In this document: piece after piece, positions 8,856 to 17,383 of the stretch
Layout: the number at the start of each line of letters is the position of its first letter
Position numbering within the stretch: position 1 is the stretch's first letter
Origin: Lachnospiraceae bacterium
Lineage (GTDB): Bacteria > Bacillota > Clostridia > Lachnospirales > Lachnospiraceae
Assembly (NCBI GenBank): GCA_900766925.1
Contig: CAAFXG010000266.1
Span: 1 to 64,000, forward strand
Direction of reading: 5' to 3'
Length of the DNA: 64,000 nucleotides
The notes under the pieces: generated by a model
Told to the model about the DNA's origin: nothing
The model's input: the letters and a program-made list of their open reading frames with translations, nothing else
The model's database searches: none
Program-made: the position numbers and the translations under genes

Positions 8856-8889
8856 GGAAGACTCCAAAAACGACATTTTGAAATCTTCC
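8856..8889 (-). terminator. Intrinsic terminator after flgE
   Basis: On the minus strand a 14-bp stem (GGAAGA paired with TCTTCC at its base, two G-U wobbles, loop of about six bases) is followed by a T-rich stretch at 8843-8855. It lies 36 bases after the flgE stop codon. Confidence 0.8.
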
Positions 8890-8924
8890 CTTTAACCCTT
8901 TATTTGTTATAATTTCCAGACAAA

Positions 8925-10364
8925 TTAACGTTTAAGATTAACAAGCTCCTCCAACAAAGAATCCGATGTTGTTATTATTCTTGAATTAGCCTGAAAACCT
9001 CTTTGTGTTGTAATCATCTCTGTGAATTCTGATGACAGGTCTACATTTGACATTTCCAAAACACCCTGTGTCATTGAACCACCGTCCTCGTCAACAGAAG
9101 AACCAATACCATCAAAATAACCTGAGTTCTGTGTCGTTGCATACATGCTGTTACCAAGTGCTTCCATTGCCGCCGGATTTGTAAAATTGGCTACCGCAAT
9201 CTGACCAAGAAGCTTAGATTCACCATTGCTGTATACTCCATAAATCTTGCCTGAATTATCAATACTTACATCATCCAATTTACCCATCGCTCTACCGCCG
9301 CCTTCAGCATCAGTACCACCACGTACCATCTTGGCAGTAGAATCACCATTTGATTCATACATTGTCAGGTTTGAAAAATCTATTGTGATTCCATCAACCT
9401 GCTCACCATTAACCACTGATGTAAATACATCTCCGTTATCAGCAGTGTTAGGTCTTATACTAAGTAATGCCGATGTTGGATCTACAGACGCTCCTGAACC
9501 CACATATGTAAAAGAACCATCAGCAGCATTAAATTTAACCTGTACCGTATCTGATGAAACAGCTCTTAATGTTCCGTTTGCATTTTTTGTCCAGTATGTA
9601 AACTGTGCATTATATCCGCTTCTCGCATTAGCGGTGTTATTAAGCATCTCAACATTATTACTATCCTTGATTGATGTAATCTGCATATTATATAATGACT
9701 TATCAGCCTGGGTATCATCCTGGGTAAACTTATACTTAATCGTATATCCATATCCAAGAGAATCATATACTGAAACCGAAATCAACTTACCATCCACAGA
9801 AGTCAAATCTCCATCTGTCCAGTCAACATTACCGCTCATATATGCCTTTGAGGTCTGTTCAGGTGCTGATTTTTTATTTTCCTCTGATTCCGGATATAAC
9901 GCAGATACAGTATCCTTTCTTATCTGTGTAGGATTGTCCGGATCAACCTGCCAGCCCATAACCTGATATCCATTACTTGTTACAAGACAGCCTGACGCAT
10001 CTACCTGAAAATTACCTACCTTAGTAAAATAATTAGTATCACCACGGCTTACAATAAAGAAGTTTTCTCCATTAAGCATAAGGTCGTATGGATTATTGGT
10101 GCTTTGTGCAGCACCATTTTCTGTAATGTTAGACTGAATTGATGAAACTTTTGTACCAAGACCTATCTGCGATGCATTTGTACCACCCGTATTAGATGTA
10201 GCTCCTGTCGCATTAGATGTTGTCTGATATAATACATCTCTGAATAAAACTGAAGATGATTTAAAACCTATTGTGTTTACATTTGCAATATTGTTACCTA
10301 TTACGTCCATTTTAGTCTGATGTGTCTTAAGTCCGGCAACACCGGAATAAAGCGATCTCATCAT
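8925..10364 (-). CDS. flgE: Flagellar hook protein FlgE
   Basis: FlgE forms the extracellular hook. The N-terminal rod-type motif MRSLYSGVAGLKTHQTKMD with GNNIANVNTIGFKSS and the C-terminal DLSSEFTEMITTQRGFQANS are the hallmarks of rod/hook proteins; the central D1/D2 domains make up the 479-residue length, which fits FlgE rather than FlgG. GGAGGT lies 8 bases before the start. The upstream 79-base gap contains two tandem hairpins. It is the last gene of the first flagellar transcript, followed by a terminator. Confidence 0.95.
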   Translation of the reverse strand: MMRSLYSGVAGLKTHQTKMDVIGNNIANVNTIGFKSSSVLFRDVLYQTTSNATGATSNTGGTNASQIGLGTKVSSIQSNITENGAAQSTNNPYDLMLNGENFFIVSRGDTNYFTKVGNFQVDASGCLVTSNGYQVMGWQVDPDNPTQIRKDTVSALYPESEENKKSAPEQTSKAYMSGNVDWTDGDLTSVDGKLISVSVYDSLGYGYTIKYKFTQDDTQADKSLYNMQITSIKDSNNVEMLNNTANARSGYNAQFTYWTKNANGTLRAVSSDTVQVKFNAADGSFTYVGSGASVDPTSALLSIRPNTADNGDVFTSVVNGEQVDGITIDFSNLTMYESNGDSTAKMVRGGTDAEGGGRAMGKLDDVSIDNSGKIYGVYSNGESKLLGQIAVANFTNPAAMEALGNSMYATTQNSGYFDGIGSSVDEDGGSMTQGVLEMSNVDLSSEFTEMITTQRGFQANSRIITTSDSLLEELVNLKR

Positions 10365-10394
10365 AATTGTCGACCTCCATTCAAATTAATACCT

Positions 10395-10444
10395 TAATCC
10401 CTTCTGTCAGTCAGGGATTACAGCCTCCTTACAGGTCCGGCTGT
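10395..10444 (-). other. Two tandem hairpins in front of flgE
   Basis: Inverted repeats TAATCCC/GGGATTA (10395-10401 with 10414-10420) and ACAGCC/GGCTGT (10420-10425 with 10439-10444) lie side by side between the small hook-region gene and flgE. Neither is followed by a T tract on the minus strand, so they look like message-stabilising or processing structures rather than terminators. Confidence 0.6.
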
Positions 10445-10836
10445 TAAACTATAACTGCTCCATCAATATTTGTAAATACACTATCGTCATCAGACAAAAG
10501 TGCCGTTACCACTGTATTATTTTTAACACTGACAATAAATGCCAAATCATCCATCATTACAAGCGATTCATTAATACTCTTATCTCTTGCACGGTTTACT
10601 CCCTGATTGAGCCTGTCTATCTGAGCCTCTGACAGGGTTATATTCCTGCTTTCAAGTCTTTCGTTTGCATGCTTGGAAAATTTCACATCATTACTTTCCA
10701 AAGATACCTTATTCTCTAAAATGTTTTGAAAAGAAAGCCCTTCGTTTGGGGATTCCGTAACATCTTTGGCATTGTTTTTAAAATACAGATTTGCTGCCTG
10801 TTCAATTGAAAGGAGTCCTGCATCGAATCCATTCAT
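10444..10836 (-). CDS. Conserved flagellar operon protein (TIGR02530-type)
   Basis: A 130-residue protein found between flgD and flgE in many Firmicutes. The recognisable part is the C-terminal half: SKHANERLESRNITLSEAQI, then RLNQGVNRARDKSI and a short beta segment ending FTNIDGAVIV. This matches the uncharacterised 'flagellar operon protein' family. The N-terminus is variable. Its role is unknown; the position suggests hook assembly. No signal peptide or membrane helix is seen. Confidence 0.82.
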   Translation of the reverse strand: MNGFDAGLLSIEQAANLYFKNNAKDVTESPNEGLSFQNILENKVSLESNDVKFSKHANERLESRNITLSEAQIDRLNQGVNRARDKSINESLVMMDDLAFIVSVKNNTVVTALLSDDDSVFTNIDGAVIV

Positions 10837-10853
10837 AGCATCTCCTCCTGTCG

Positions 10854-11387
10854 CTACTGTGCTACATTATCATCATTATCGACATTGTCACCGGCTTCCT
10901 TATTTTCTTCATTATTATCTTTATTATCAGCATCTGCAACAGCATCATTAGCGTGTTCCTTCAGATACAGGTAATAATCGTAATCAACAACCGAATCAAG
11001 GTCGGAAGCAGGATAATACTTATCTTCGATTGAAAGCAATACCTCTCCATTTTTAACAGTTGCATATTCAACTAACCCACTTATCATTGATGCATTTCCG
11101 GCTGAATCTGTAGTATTCATAATCACATACTCTCCAACCAGATTAAGTGAATTTCCCTTTTCAAGGGTATCACTTATATTCATTGTAGCCTCGAGTGCCG
11201 AATACTGTGCAAGCTGAGACATGTATTCTGTGTTGTCATTTGGATTTAAAGGATCCTGATACTGCATCTGAGTTACAAGAAGCTGCAAAAACGCATCCTT
11301 GTCCAAATCACCCGACGACTTATCCTTTGAAGAAGTGGCTGTATATGATGAAGATGTATTCATAATTCCACTTATTGGATCTGCCAT
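10854..11387 (-). CDS. flgD: Flagellar hook-capping protein FlgD
   Basis: FlgD caps the growing hook. The N-terminal motif DKDAFLQLLVTQMQYQDPLN followed by NDNTEYMSQLAQYSALEA is diagnostic. The ATG at 11385-11387 is preceded by GGAGG with a 6-base gap; the GTG at 11400-11402 would overlap the fliK stop. The product is 177 residues. Its C-terminal 30 residues are almost only Asp, Asn, Glu and Ala (for example NDDNVAQ at the end), an acidic low-complexity tail that is not part of the family core. Confidence 0.94.
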   Translation of the reverse strand: MADPISGIMNTSSSYTATSSKDKSSGDLDKDAFLQLLVTQMQYQDPLNPNDNTEYMSQLAQYSALEATMNISDTLEKGNSLNLVGEYVIMNTTDSAGNASMISGLVEYATVKNGEVLLSIEDKYYPASDLDSVVDYDYYLYLKEHANDAVADADNKDNNEENKEAGDNVDNDDNVAQ

Positions 11388-11401
11388 ATTTTCCCTCCTC
11401 A

Positions 11402-12946
11402 CTATATAGAATAGCTAACTCTGTTACCTTGTGTCTTCATCATGTCAAGCTCTATCTGCTCACCTTCAGACAATTCATTTTCATCAATCTCATCATCTAC
11501 ATTAAGAGAGTTAGAACCTGTTGCTGATTTTTGTCTGCTGTCATCACCGAAATCACCATTGCTGCTCTGATTAAAAAAATCATACGATGCGACAGTTACC
11601 TCAACCGCTTCTACTTTAATTTCCTGATTGTTAAAAGCCTCTTTAAGTGTTTCAAGGCCTGCCTCAATTGCATTCTTTGCGGCTTCAGTCTCTGCAGTTA
11701 TCTGTGCCTGCATAACACCATTTTTAGAAACAACATTAATCTGGACACGACCGAGATTCTCAGGATTAAGTTGAAGCTGCATAGCCGTTGCATCCTTAGT
11801 AATATTAACTCTGATATTATCAATCAGCTGTCTTACTATATCAGCCTGTTGTACGCTTTCGACATATGAAGAAGCTCCATCAGCTTCGTTCACCATTGCC
11901 TGTTCAATAGCCTGGTTAAGATTTGTCATAATATTTTGGTGTGAATTACCAAAGCCGTTGTTATCTCCGGAGTCAGCATATGAATCAAAGCTTTGAACAC
12001 TTTCATTGGTTATATCGTCATTTGAATTAAAATGATTAACGTTCTTTCCGTTGGTTTCACCATTTTGGGTACCGTCAGTTTTAGAGCCATTGTAGTAATT
12101 ATTTTCCTGTGATATGACAGTGGATTTTAGTGATTCCTTATTCTGTTCATCCTCACGGTAAGCCACATTCTGACCGACATTTTCGTCAGTATCCGAAGTA
12201 ATTATTTCCTGTATTTCATTCCCGTTGAGTTCATTTACAATTCTCTCATTAACCATATCTCCAAGCTCTTCTACATAATCAGGCGTGACACCATACCCAT
12301 TCATAACCTTGTCAAGCAAATCAGTTGCAAAATCAAGAGAGCCGGCAATATCTTCATTCAAAAGAACATCTATCTCAGACAAGCCCTGCAAATTAAGCAC
12401 AAATGACTTCAGATTATCCTCATTCAGCAAATCAGATATTTCCATTTCCATTGTCTGAAGCATATCATTAATCTCTTCATTACTAACTCCAAGCATATCC
12501 TGTAAACCGTCAATAAGCTCTCGCAACGCCGACATTATATCAATAACAGTAGTGGCAGCCCCTGCATCATCAAGCTTATCGGTTTCCGATACATCATTTG
12601 ATAAAATTTTGTTATTATCAGACACATCATCAGCTTTAACCTTATCGTCAGCTCCATTAACCTTATCATCAGACTTTATATTATAATCCTGACTTTTGTC
12701 TTTATCACCGGAGTTAATTTTATCAGTTGATAATTTATTATCAGAATTCATTGGTTTATCAGTTTTATTGTACTCTGAAGAATCAGTCTTTGTTTTGCCT
12801 GTGCTATTGTCTGCAGACACATTACCGGTAGTATTCATAAAACTTGCAAACGTATCATCAAAGCCACCCTCATTCTTCCTTGAGGTTGATTTTGTTTTTG
12901 ACGCTGCTAAATCAAAATTACCTATTCCATTCATAGAAATCGCCAT
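11402..12946 (-). CDS. fliK: Flagellar hook-length control protein FliK
   Basis: FliK measures the hook and triggers the export switch in FlhB. The 514-residue product has a long, low-complexity N-terminal region rich in Asp, Asn, Lys and Ser (disordered ruler) and a C-terminal Flg_hook domain at about residues 385-455: MQLQLNPENLGRVQINVVS, then QITAETEAAKNAIEAGLETL. The tail ends with a polar, acidic segment. The start ATG is about 11 bases from an AGGAGG site, a rather long spacing. The call relies on the C-terminal domain and the order before flgD. Confidence 0.92.
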   Translation of the reverse strand: MAISMNGIGNFDLAASKTKSTSRKNEGGFDDTFASFMNTTGNVSADNSTGKTKTDSSEYNKTDKPMNSDNKLSTDKINSGDKDKSQDYNIKSDDKVNGADDKVKADDVSDNNKILSNDVSETDKLDDAGAATTVIDIMSALRELIDGLQDMLGVSNEEINDMLQTMEMEISDLLNEDNLKSFVLNLQGLSEIDVLLNEDIAGSLDFATDLLDKVMNGYGVTPDYVEELGDMVNERIVNELNGNEIQEIITSDTDENVGQNVAYREDEQNKESLKSTVISQENNYYNGSKTDGTQNGETNGKNVNHFNSNDDITNESVQSFDSYADSGDNNGFGNSHQNIMTNLNQAIEQAMVNEADGASSYVESVQQADIVRQLIDNIRVNITKDATAMQLQLNPENLGRVQINVVSKNGVMQAQITAETEAAKNAIEAGLETLKEAFNNQEIKVEAVEVTVASYDFFNQSSNGDFGDDSRQKSATGSNSLNVDDEIDENELSEGEQIELDMMKTQGNRVSYSI

Positions 12947-12985
12947 TATTTTTACATCCTCCTTTCTTCAAAAATTTTACGAACA

Positions 12986-13717
12986 TTAAGGCAAAAGCTT
13001 TTTGGTTACATTTGCCGCAAAATCAGCATCCATTGCAGCCAGAATATCTCCCTGTGCCTTTGTACTCATATTGTTCATTATCAGTGCTACAGTATCCATA
13101 TCATTCTTCATGCTCGAAAGAATATCTGCAGCATTCTTTGCATCCATGCTCTCATAAGCCTTTGCCAGCTCAAGAATTTCCTGACTGGCCTCATTCTTAG
13201 CAAGCATCTCACGATATATCTTTTCAGCATATTCAGAATCAAGCTGATTGTACCACTCAATATATGTATCGGCATCAGGAGCCGATTCTCCATAGACTAT
13301 TTCATCATAAAATTCTTTTTTTTCTGTTTCAAACTCTTTAAGGTCACTTTCTATAGCTGACAGACGAGCTACCTCAGCCTCAAGTTCAGCTACCTGATCA
13401 CTCAACGATGTTATTTCTGCATCCTTACTGCCTACTGCAGCATTTAATCGTTCAATTTCTGATAAAGCATCTCCAAGGTTATCAATACCAATGTCGCTTT
13501 CCTTTGCAACCTCCTCATCCGACGCATCAGGAAGAATAACATTTATAACAGGTACATCTTTAAATACCGGACGAAGAACATCGCTTCCAAACCCGCCAAC
13601 ATCACACTTTATCAAAAGAGCCATTACAGAGAGCCACGTAATAATGAGCAAAATTGCTATCAAAACTCCTGCTACCTTTGAGCCTCCCTCTTTTTTTTCT
13701 TTTTTATTCTTAGCCAT
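12986..13717 (-). CDS. MotE/YlxF-like flagellar protein with MgtE_N-type domain
   Basis: A 243-residue protein with a basic N-terminus, one membrane helix (about residues 15-33), a coiled coil (about 75-135) and a C-terminal helical domain (about 150-243) of the MgtE intracellular-N type, with SMDAKNAADILSSMKNDMD and KAQGDILAAMDADFAANVTK. This is the architecture of MotE/YlxF proteins encoded between fliJ and fliK. Related MotE proteins act as periplasmic chaperones for stator or export functions; the exact role here is unknown. GGAGG precedes the ATG by 8 bases. Confidence 0.88.
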   Translation of the reverse strand: MAKNKKEKKEGGSKVAGVLIAILLIITWLSVMALLIKCDVGGFGSDVLRPVFKDVPVINVILPDASDEEVAKESDIGIDNLGDALSEIERLNAAVGSKDAEITSLSDQVAELEAEVARLSAIESDLKEFETEKKEFYDEIVYGESAPDADTYIEWYNQLDSEYAEKIYREMLAKNEASQEILELAKAYESMDAKNAADILSSMKNDMDTVALIMNNMSTKAQGDILAAMDADFAANVTKKLLP

Positions 13718-13720
13718 ATG

Positions 13721-14179
13721 CTATTCCTCCGTATCCATTCCCACACTGTTATACTGATAGCTTACAACCTCATCAGTTTCCTTTGCCTCCTGTGTTGAAA
13801 GCTCCTGCAGAAAAACTTCAAAATCCTTTTCTTTAAGCTTTTCATGCATTTTTCTTTCCTGCATAACAAGGTTCAGCTTCATTCTTGCCTGTTCTAACTC
13901 TTTACTTCTTCGTTTTATCTGCTCATGCTGAAGTGCAATCTGTTCATCCATCAAATCCATTGCATTTGCAGCCTCTTCTATTTTAATAAAATCTAATCTT
14001 CCTGATATGCACTGCTGATATTCCTCATAATATCCCTGCTTACGGTCATTAAGCACTTTTAATTTGTCCTCTTCAAGGGTAAGCATATACCTTGCATCGG
14101 CATATTCCTGCTTAGCCTGCTCTTCAAGCTTAAGCTTTATATCCAATATATTCTGCATTCTATAGAAGAACTTAGCCAT
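13721..14179 (-). CDS. fliJ: Flagellar export chaperone FliJ
   Basis: A 152-residue, almost wholly coiled-coil protein; FYRMQNILDIKLKLEEQAKQ at the N-terminus and the heptad-rich remainder match FliJ, which stimulates the FliI ATPase and escorts export substrates. The ATG at 14177-14179 is preceded by TAGGTGAT. A GTG three codons upstream is possible but poorly placed. It lies 15 bases after fliI. Similarity is mostly of pattern, as usual for FliJ. Confidence 0.9.
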   Translation of the reverse strand: MAKFFYRMQNILDIKLKLEEQAKQEYADARYMLTLEEDKLKVLNDRKQGYYEEYQQCISGRLDFIKIEEAANAMDLMDEQIALQHEQIKRRSKELEQARMKLNLVMQERKMHEKLKEKDFEVFLQELSTQEAKETDEVVSYQYNSVGMDTEE

Positions 14180-14194
14180 AAATATCACCTACAA

Positions 14195-15496
14195 TCAGTT
14201 AAATATTTCTCCTAACAGTCTAACTTCATCATCATATATAAACCTTTCGTCAACATCCTGCATTAAAAATTCATTAACCCTGTCAATCTTTGTTATTGCA
14301 TAATCAATATCCTTATTTGAACCCTGACGATAAGCACCTATATTAATCAAATCCTCAGCATCAGAGTACGTTGCAAGGACATTTTTAAGTATACCTGCAT
14401 ACTTTTTGTGTTCCTTGTCAACAATCGAGCTCATACATCTCGAAATACTTGCCAATATATCAATGGCCGGATAATGATTTTTTTGTCCAAGACGTCTGGA
14501 TAAAACTATATGTCCATCAAGAATTCCACGTGCAGTGTCAGTTATCGGTTCATTAAAATCATCTCCATCTACAAGAACCGTATATAAACCGGTTATGGAG
14601 CCTTTATAGGTATTACCTGCCCTCTCAAGAACCTTTGGCATTTCAGAATACACAGAAGGCGGATATCCCCTTGTAACAGGCGGTTCTCCCGAAGCAAGAC
14701 CGATTTCTCTTTGTGCCTGGGAAAATCGCGTCATCGAGTCCATCATTATAAGAACATCTTTTCCCTGATCCCTGAAATATTCTGCAATTGCCGTGGCAGT
14801 TTTGGCAGCTTTGTTTCTGATTAAAGCAGGTTTGTCTGAGGTTGCAACGACTACAACAGAACGCTTCATACCTTCTTCTCCCAGATCACGCTCAATAAAT
14901 TCTCGCACCTCTCTGCCTCGTTCTCCAATCAATGCTATTACATTTATATCAGCCTTTGTATTTCTTGCAAACATACCTAATAATGTACTCTTACCTACAC
15001 CACTGCCTGCAAAGATACCTATACGCTGCCCTTTACCCATTGTGAGAAGTCCGTCAACAGCCTTTACCCCCAATGGCAAAACTTCATCAATTAATTTTCT
15101 TTCCAAAGGGTCTGGCGGTGTGGCATCAATCGGATATGCATCCGTAACCTCAAAGCTTTTACCATCAATCGGTCGTCCAATCCCATCCAGCACCATTCCA
15201 AGCATATCCGGTCCTACCGAAACCTTCAGAACCTCACCCGTATTTCTCACCTTTGCTCCAAGACCGATTCCTTCTACCGAATCAAACGGCATAAGCAACA
15301 CCTTATTGTCCTTAAAGCCGACAACCTCAGCCATTACCCTTGTACATTCATCCTTGGAAATTATTTCACACAAATCATTAAGCTTACATGGCGGTCCCAC
15401 AGATTCTACAGTAAGTCCAACAACCTTACTCACTTTGCCATAATGAACTGTATAATCCTGATATAACAAACTTTTATACTTATCCATATCAAACAT
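14195..15496 (-). CDS. fliI: Flagellum-specific ATPase FliI
   Basis: FliI energises flagellar protein export. The 433-residue product shows the P-loop GIFAGSGVGKSTLLGMFA (about residues 165-182), the Walker B region DVLIMMDSMTRFSQAQREIG, and the F1-beta-like segment SEMPKVLERAGN and SITGLYTVLVDGDDFNEPI. Length and order are standard. An 83-base gap with a hairpin separates it from fliH, unusual in an operon where most gaps are below 20 bases. Confidence 0.97.
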   Translation of the reverse strand: MFDMDKYKSLLYQDYTVHYGKVSKVVGLTVESVGPPCKLNDLCEIISKDECTRVMAEVVGFKDNKVLLMPFDSVEGIGLGAKVRNTGEVLKVSVGPDMLGMVLDGIGRPIDGKSFEVTDAYPIDATPPDPLERKLIDEVLPLGVKAVDGLLTMGKGQRIGIFAGSGVGKSTLLGMFARNTKADINVIALIGERGREVREFIERDLGEEGMKRSVVVVATSDKPALIRNKAAKTATAIAEYFRDQGKDVLIMMDSMTRFSQAQREIGLASGEPPVTRGYPPSVYSEMPKVLERAGNTYKGSITGLYTVLVDGDDFNEPITDTARGILDGHIVLSRRLGQKNHYPAIDILASISRCMSSIVDKEHKKYAGILKNVLATYSDAEDLINIGAYRQGSNKDIDYAITKIDRVNEFLMQDVDERFIYDDEVRLLGEIFN

Positions 15497-15532
15497 AAAT
15501 TAACACCACCATAAAATACCTATGATACAAAA

Positions 15533-15573
15533 GCCGGCTGTCAGACTAGGTTATAAAACCTACCCCGGCAGCC
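15533..15573 (-). other. Hairpin between fliH and fliI
   Basis: The 83-base fliH-fliI gap holds a stem with GGCTG (15536-15540) paired to CAGCC (15569-15573) and an inner TAGGTT/AACCTA stem (15547-15552 with 15557-15562) closed by four bases. GCCGG (15533-15537) can alternatively pair with CCGGC (15565-15569). On the minus strand a short TTTT follows, so weak attenuation or a message-processing role is possible. Confidence 0.6.
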
Positions 15574-15579
15574 ACGCAA

Positions 15580-16362
15580 CTATGTCAATAGCTTTATTAC
15601 TGTCATCAGATTTTTTATCTGTACATCCATCGACAAATCAATTATCCCATTCTCAGATTCAATTATACACTGTCTTCTGTTAAGCTTTGGATCCCCAAAT
15701 ATATCTATGGAAATATTGGGATTCGAAGCACCAAGCAATCTGTCTTTATTCTCAGAAATATAATCATAACAATCCTCAGCTACTCTGATTTCAAAAGTTC
15801 TGCAGGATTCTGTTTCACCCAATGCATTGTTAATCATGTGCAAAAGAACCGGCTTATAATCATCAACCAATATACCTGTAAGCTTTTCTATTAACATACA
15901 CATGATGTCTACAATATCATTTTCAGTTTCTTCAAGATGTCTTTGAAACTCCTCAGCATTCTTCTGAAGGATTTCATCCTGTTCTCTCTGAAGATTTTCT
16001 AAATATTTGTCAGCCCTTTTCATAGCTTCCATATTGCCTTCTTCAAGACCCTGATTATATCCGTTTTCCCTTGCCTGCTCTCTGATTGTTTCAGCCTCTT
16101 CATTTGCCCTTGCAATAATCTGGGCTGCGTTTACCATAGCTTCGTCTCTAAGAAGCTTGGCCTTTTCAAATGCATCGTCAAGAATAGCTTCATTTGCACT
16201 GTTATTCTCATCCTGTGTGGATTCGTTTTTTTCTTCCATGGGACGGATTATCCTTCCCTTAACACTATCCGTATTAATCTTACGGCTGTTCACATCAATA
16301 ATAAACGGTTCACTATTTTTATCTGTAAAGCTCTGAAAACCCGTTTTCAACAAATTAGACAA
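15580..16362 (-). CDS. fliH: Flagellar assembly protein FliH
   Basis: FliH binds and regulates the FliI ATPase. The 260-residue product has a long acidic helix region with Glu/Arg repeats (ARANEEAETIREQARENGYN) and the GxxxG-like segment, then a C-terminal domain with VDIMCMLIEKLTGILVDDY and VIKLLT at the end. A TTG start at 16360-16362 overlaps the fliG stop by 8 bases and lies about 10 bases from GGAGGT; further in-frame TTG codons nearby are alternatives. The exact start is uncertain; the identity is supported by order and pattern. Confidence 0.88.
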   Translation of the reverse strand: MSNLLKTGFQSFTDKNSEPFIIDVNSRKINTDSVKGRIIRPMEEKNESTQDENNSANEAILDDAFEKAKLLRDEAMVNAAQIIARANEEAETIREQARENGYNQGLEEGNMEAMKRADKYLENLQREQDEILQKNAEEFQRHLEETENDIVDIMCMLIEKLTGILVDDYKPVLLHMINNALGETESCRTFEIRVAEDCYDYISENKDRLLGASNPNISIDIFGDPKLNRRQCIIESENGIIDLSMDVQIKNLMTVIKLLT

Positions 16363-17377
16363 CTATTTCGTCACCTCCGCCACGTGAAATAACGATTTCG
16401 CCTGAATCCTCAAGTTTTCGGATAATATTTACAATCTTCTGCTGTGCATCTTCTACGTCCTTCAAACGTACAGGACCCATAAACTCCATATCTTCCTTAA
16501 TCATTGTAGCAAGACGAGATGAAAGATTATCGAAAATAAGCTTTTGCACATCGTCATTTGCATTCTTAAGCGCAACTGCAAGCTCATTATTATCAACCTC
16601 ACGCAGCACAGTCTGTATAGATCTGTTGTCCAAAAGTAAAATGTCCTCGAACACGAACATCTTCCTTCTGATTTCGTCTGCAAGCTCCGGATCTTCTATC
16701 TCCAGATTCTCCATGATATGCTTTTCTGTACTTCTGTCGACAGTATTAAGAATATTAACAATAGCGTCAACACCGCCAACAATGGTGTAATCCTGATTAA
16801 CAAGTGAAGCAAGCTTCTTTTCAAGTACCTTCTCAACCTCTTTAATCATATCAGGACTTGTTCTATCCATTGTTGCAATTCTCCTTGCAACATCTGCCTG
16901 TTTTTCAGGTGCCAAGGCACCAACAACTGCCGCAGCCTGAGCCGATGGCAGATACGATAAAATAAGTGCAATGGTCTGTGGATGCTCATCCTGAATAAAG
17001 TTAAGGAGCTGACTTGCATCAGCCTTTCGAACGAACTCAAAAGGCCGTACCTGTAACGAAGCTGTAAGCTTACCAATAACTGCCCTTGCCCTGTCTTCAC
17101 CGAGAGCCTTATCAAGGAGCTCCTTGGCATATCCGATACCGCCCTCTGCAATGTACTGCTGTGCAAGACATACCTCATAAAACTCATCCAGAACTGCGTC
17201 TTTTAAATCAGACGGGACACTTTTTGTATTAGCAATTTCCAATGTGAGCTGTTCTATCTCGTCATCCTTAAGGTGCTTAAATACCTGGGCAGAACGCTCC
17301 GGTCCAAGGGCAATCAAAAGCACAGCTGCCTTCTGGACACCCGATATATCTGATATATTTGTAGAATTTGCTGCCAT
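16355..17377 (-). CDS. fliG: Flagellar motor switch protein FliG
   Basis: FliG is the rotor protein that contacts the stator. The 340-residue product has the N-terminal KAAVLLIALGPERSAQVFKH, the middle EHPQTIALILSYLPSAQAA motif and the C-terminal torque helix region with VFEDILLLDNRSIQTVLREV and NELAVALKNAN. All are diagnostic. It lies between fliF and fliH. Confidence 0.97.
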   Translation of the reverse strand: MAANSTNISDISGVQKAAVLLIALGPERSAQVFKHLKDDEIEQLTLEIANTKSVPSDLKDAVLDEFYEVCLAQQYIAEGGIGYAKELLDKALGEDRARAVIGKLTASLQVRPFEFVRKADASQLLNFIQDEHPQTIALILSYLPSAQAAAVVGALAPEKQADVARRIATMDRTSPDMIKEVEKVLEKKLASLVNQDYTIVGGVDAIVNILNTVDRSTEKHIMENLEIEDPELADEIRRKMFVFEDILLLDNRSIQTVLREVDNNELAVALKNANDDVQKLIFDNLSSRLATMIKEDMEFMGPVRLKDVEDAQQKIVNIIRKLEDSGEIVISRGGGDEIVV

Positions 17378-17383
17378 AAATTA

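Noticed and set aside
8776..8924. Sigma-28 (FliA/SigD) promoter for the flagellar genes
   Set aside because: No clear TAAA and GCCGATAA-like pair with the right spacing was seen here; the sigma-A-like boxes fit better.
9247..9966. 239-residue plus-strand open frame
   Set aside because: It lies fully antisense to flgE, has no ribosome-binding site or family signature, and its length reflects the codon bias of the real gene.
14793..15443. 216-residue plus-strand open frame
   Set aside because: It is antisense within fliI, whose P-loop and other motifs are certain; the plus-strand product is low in complexity and unlike any family I know.
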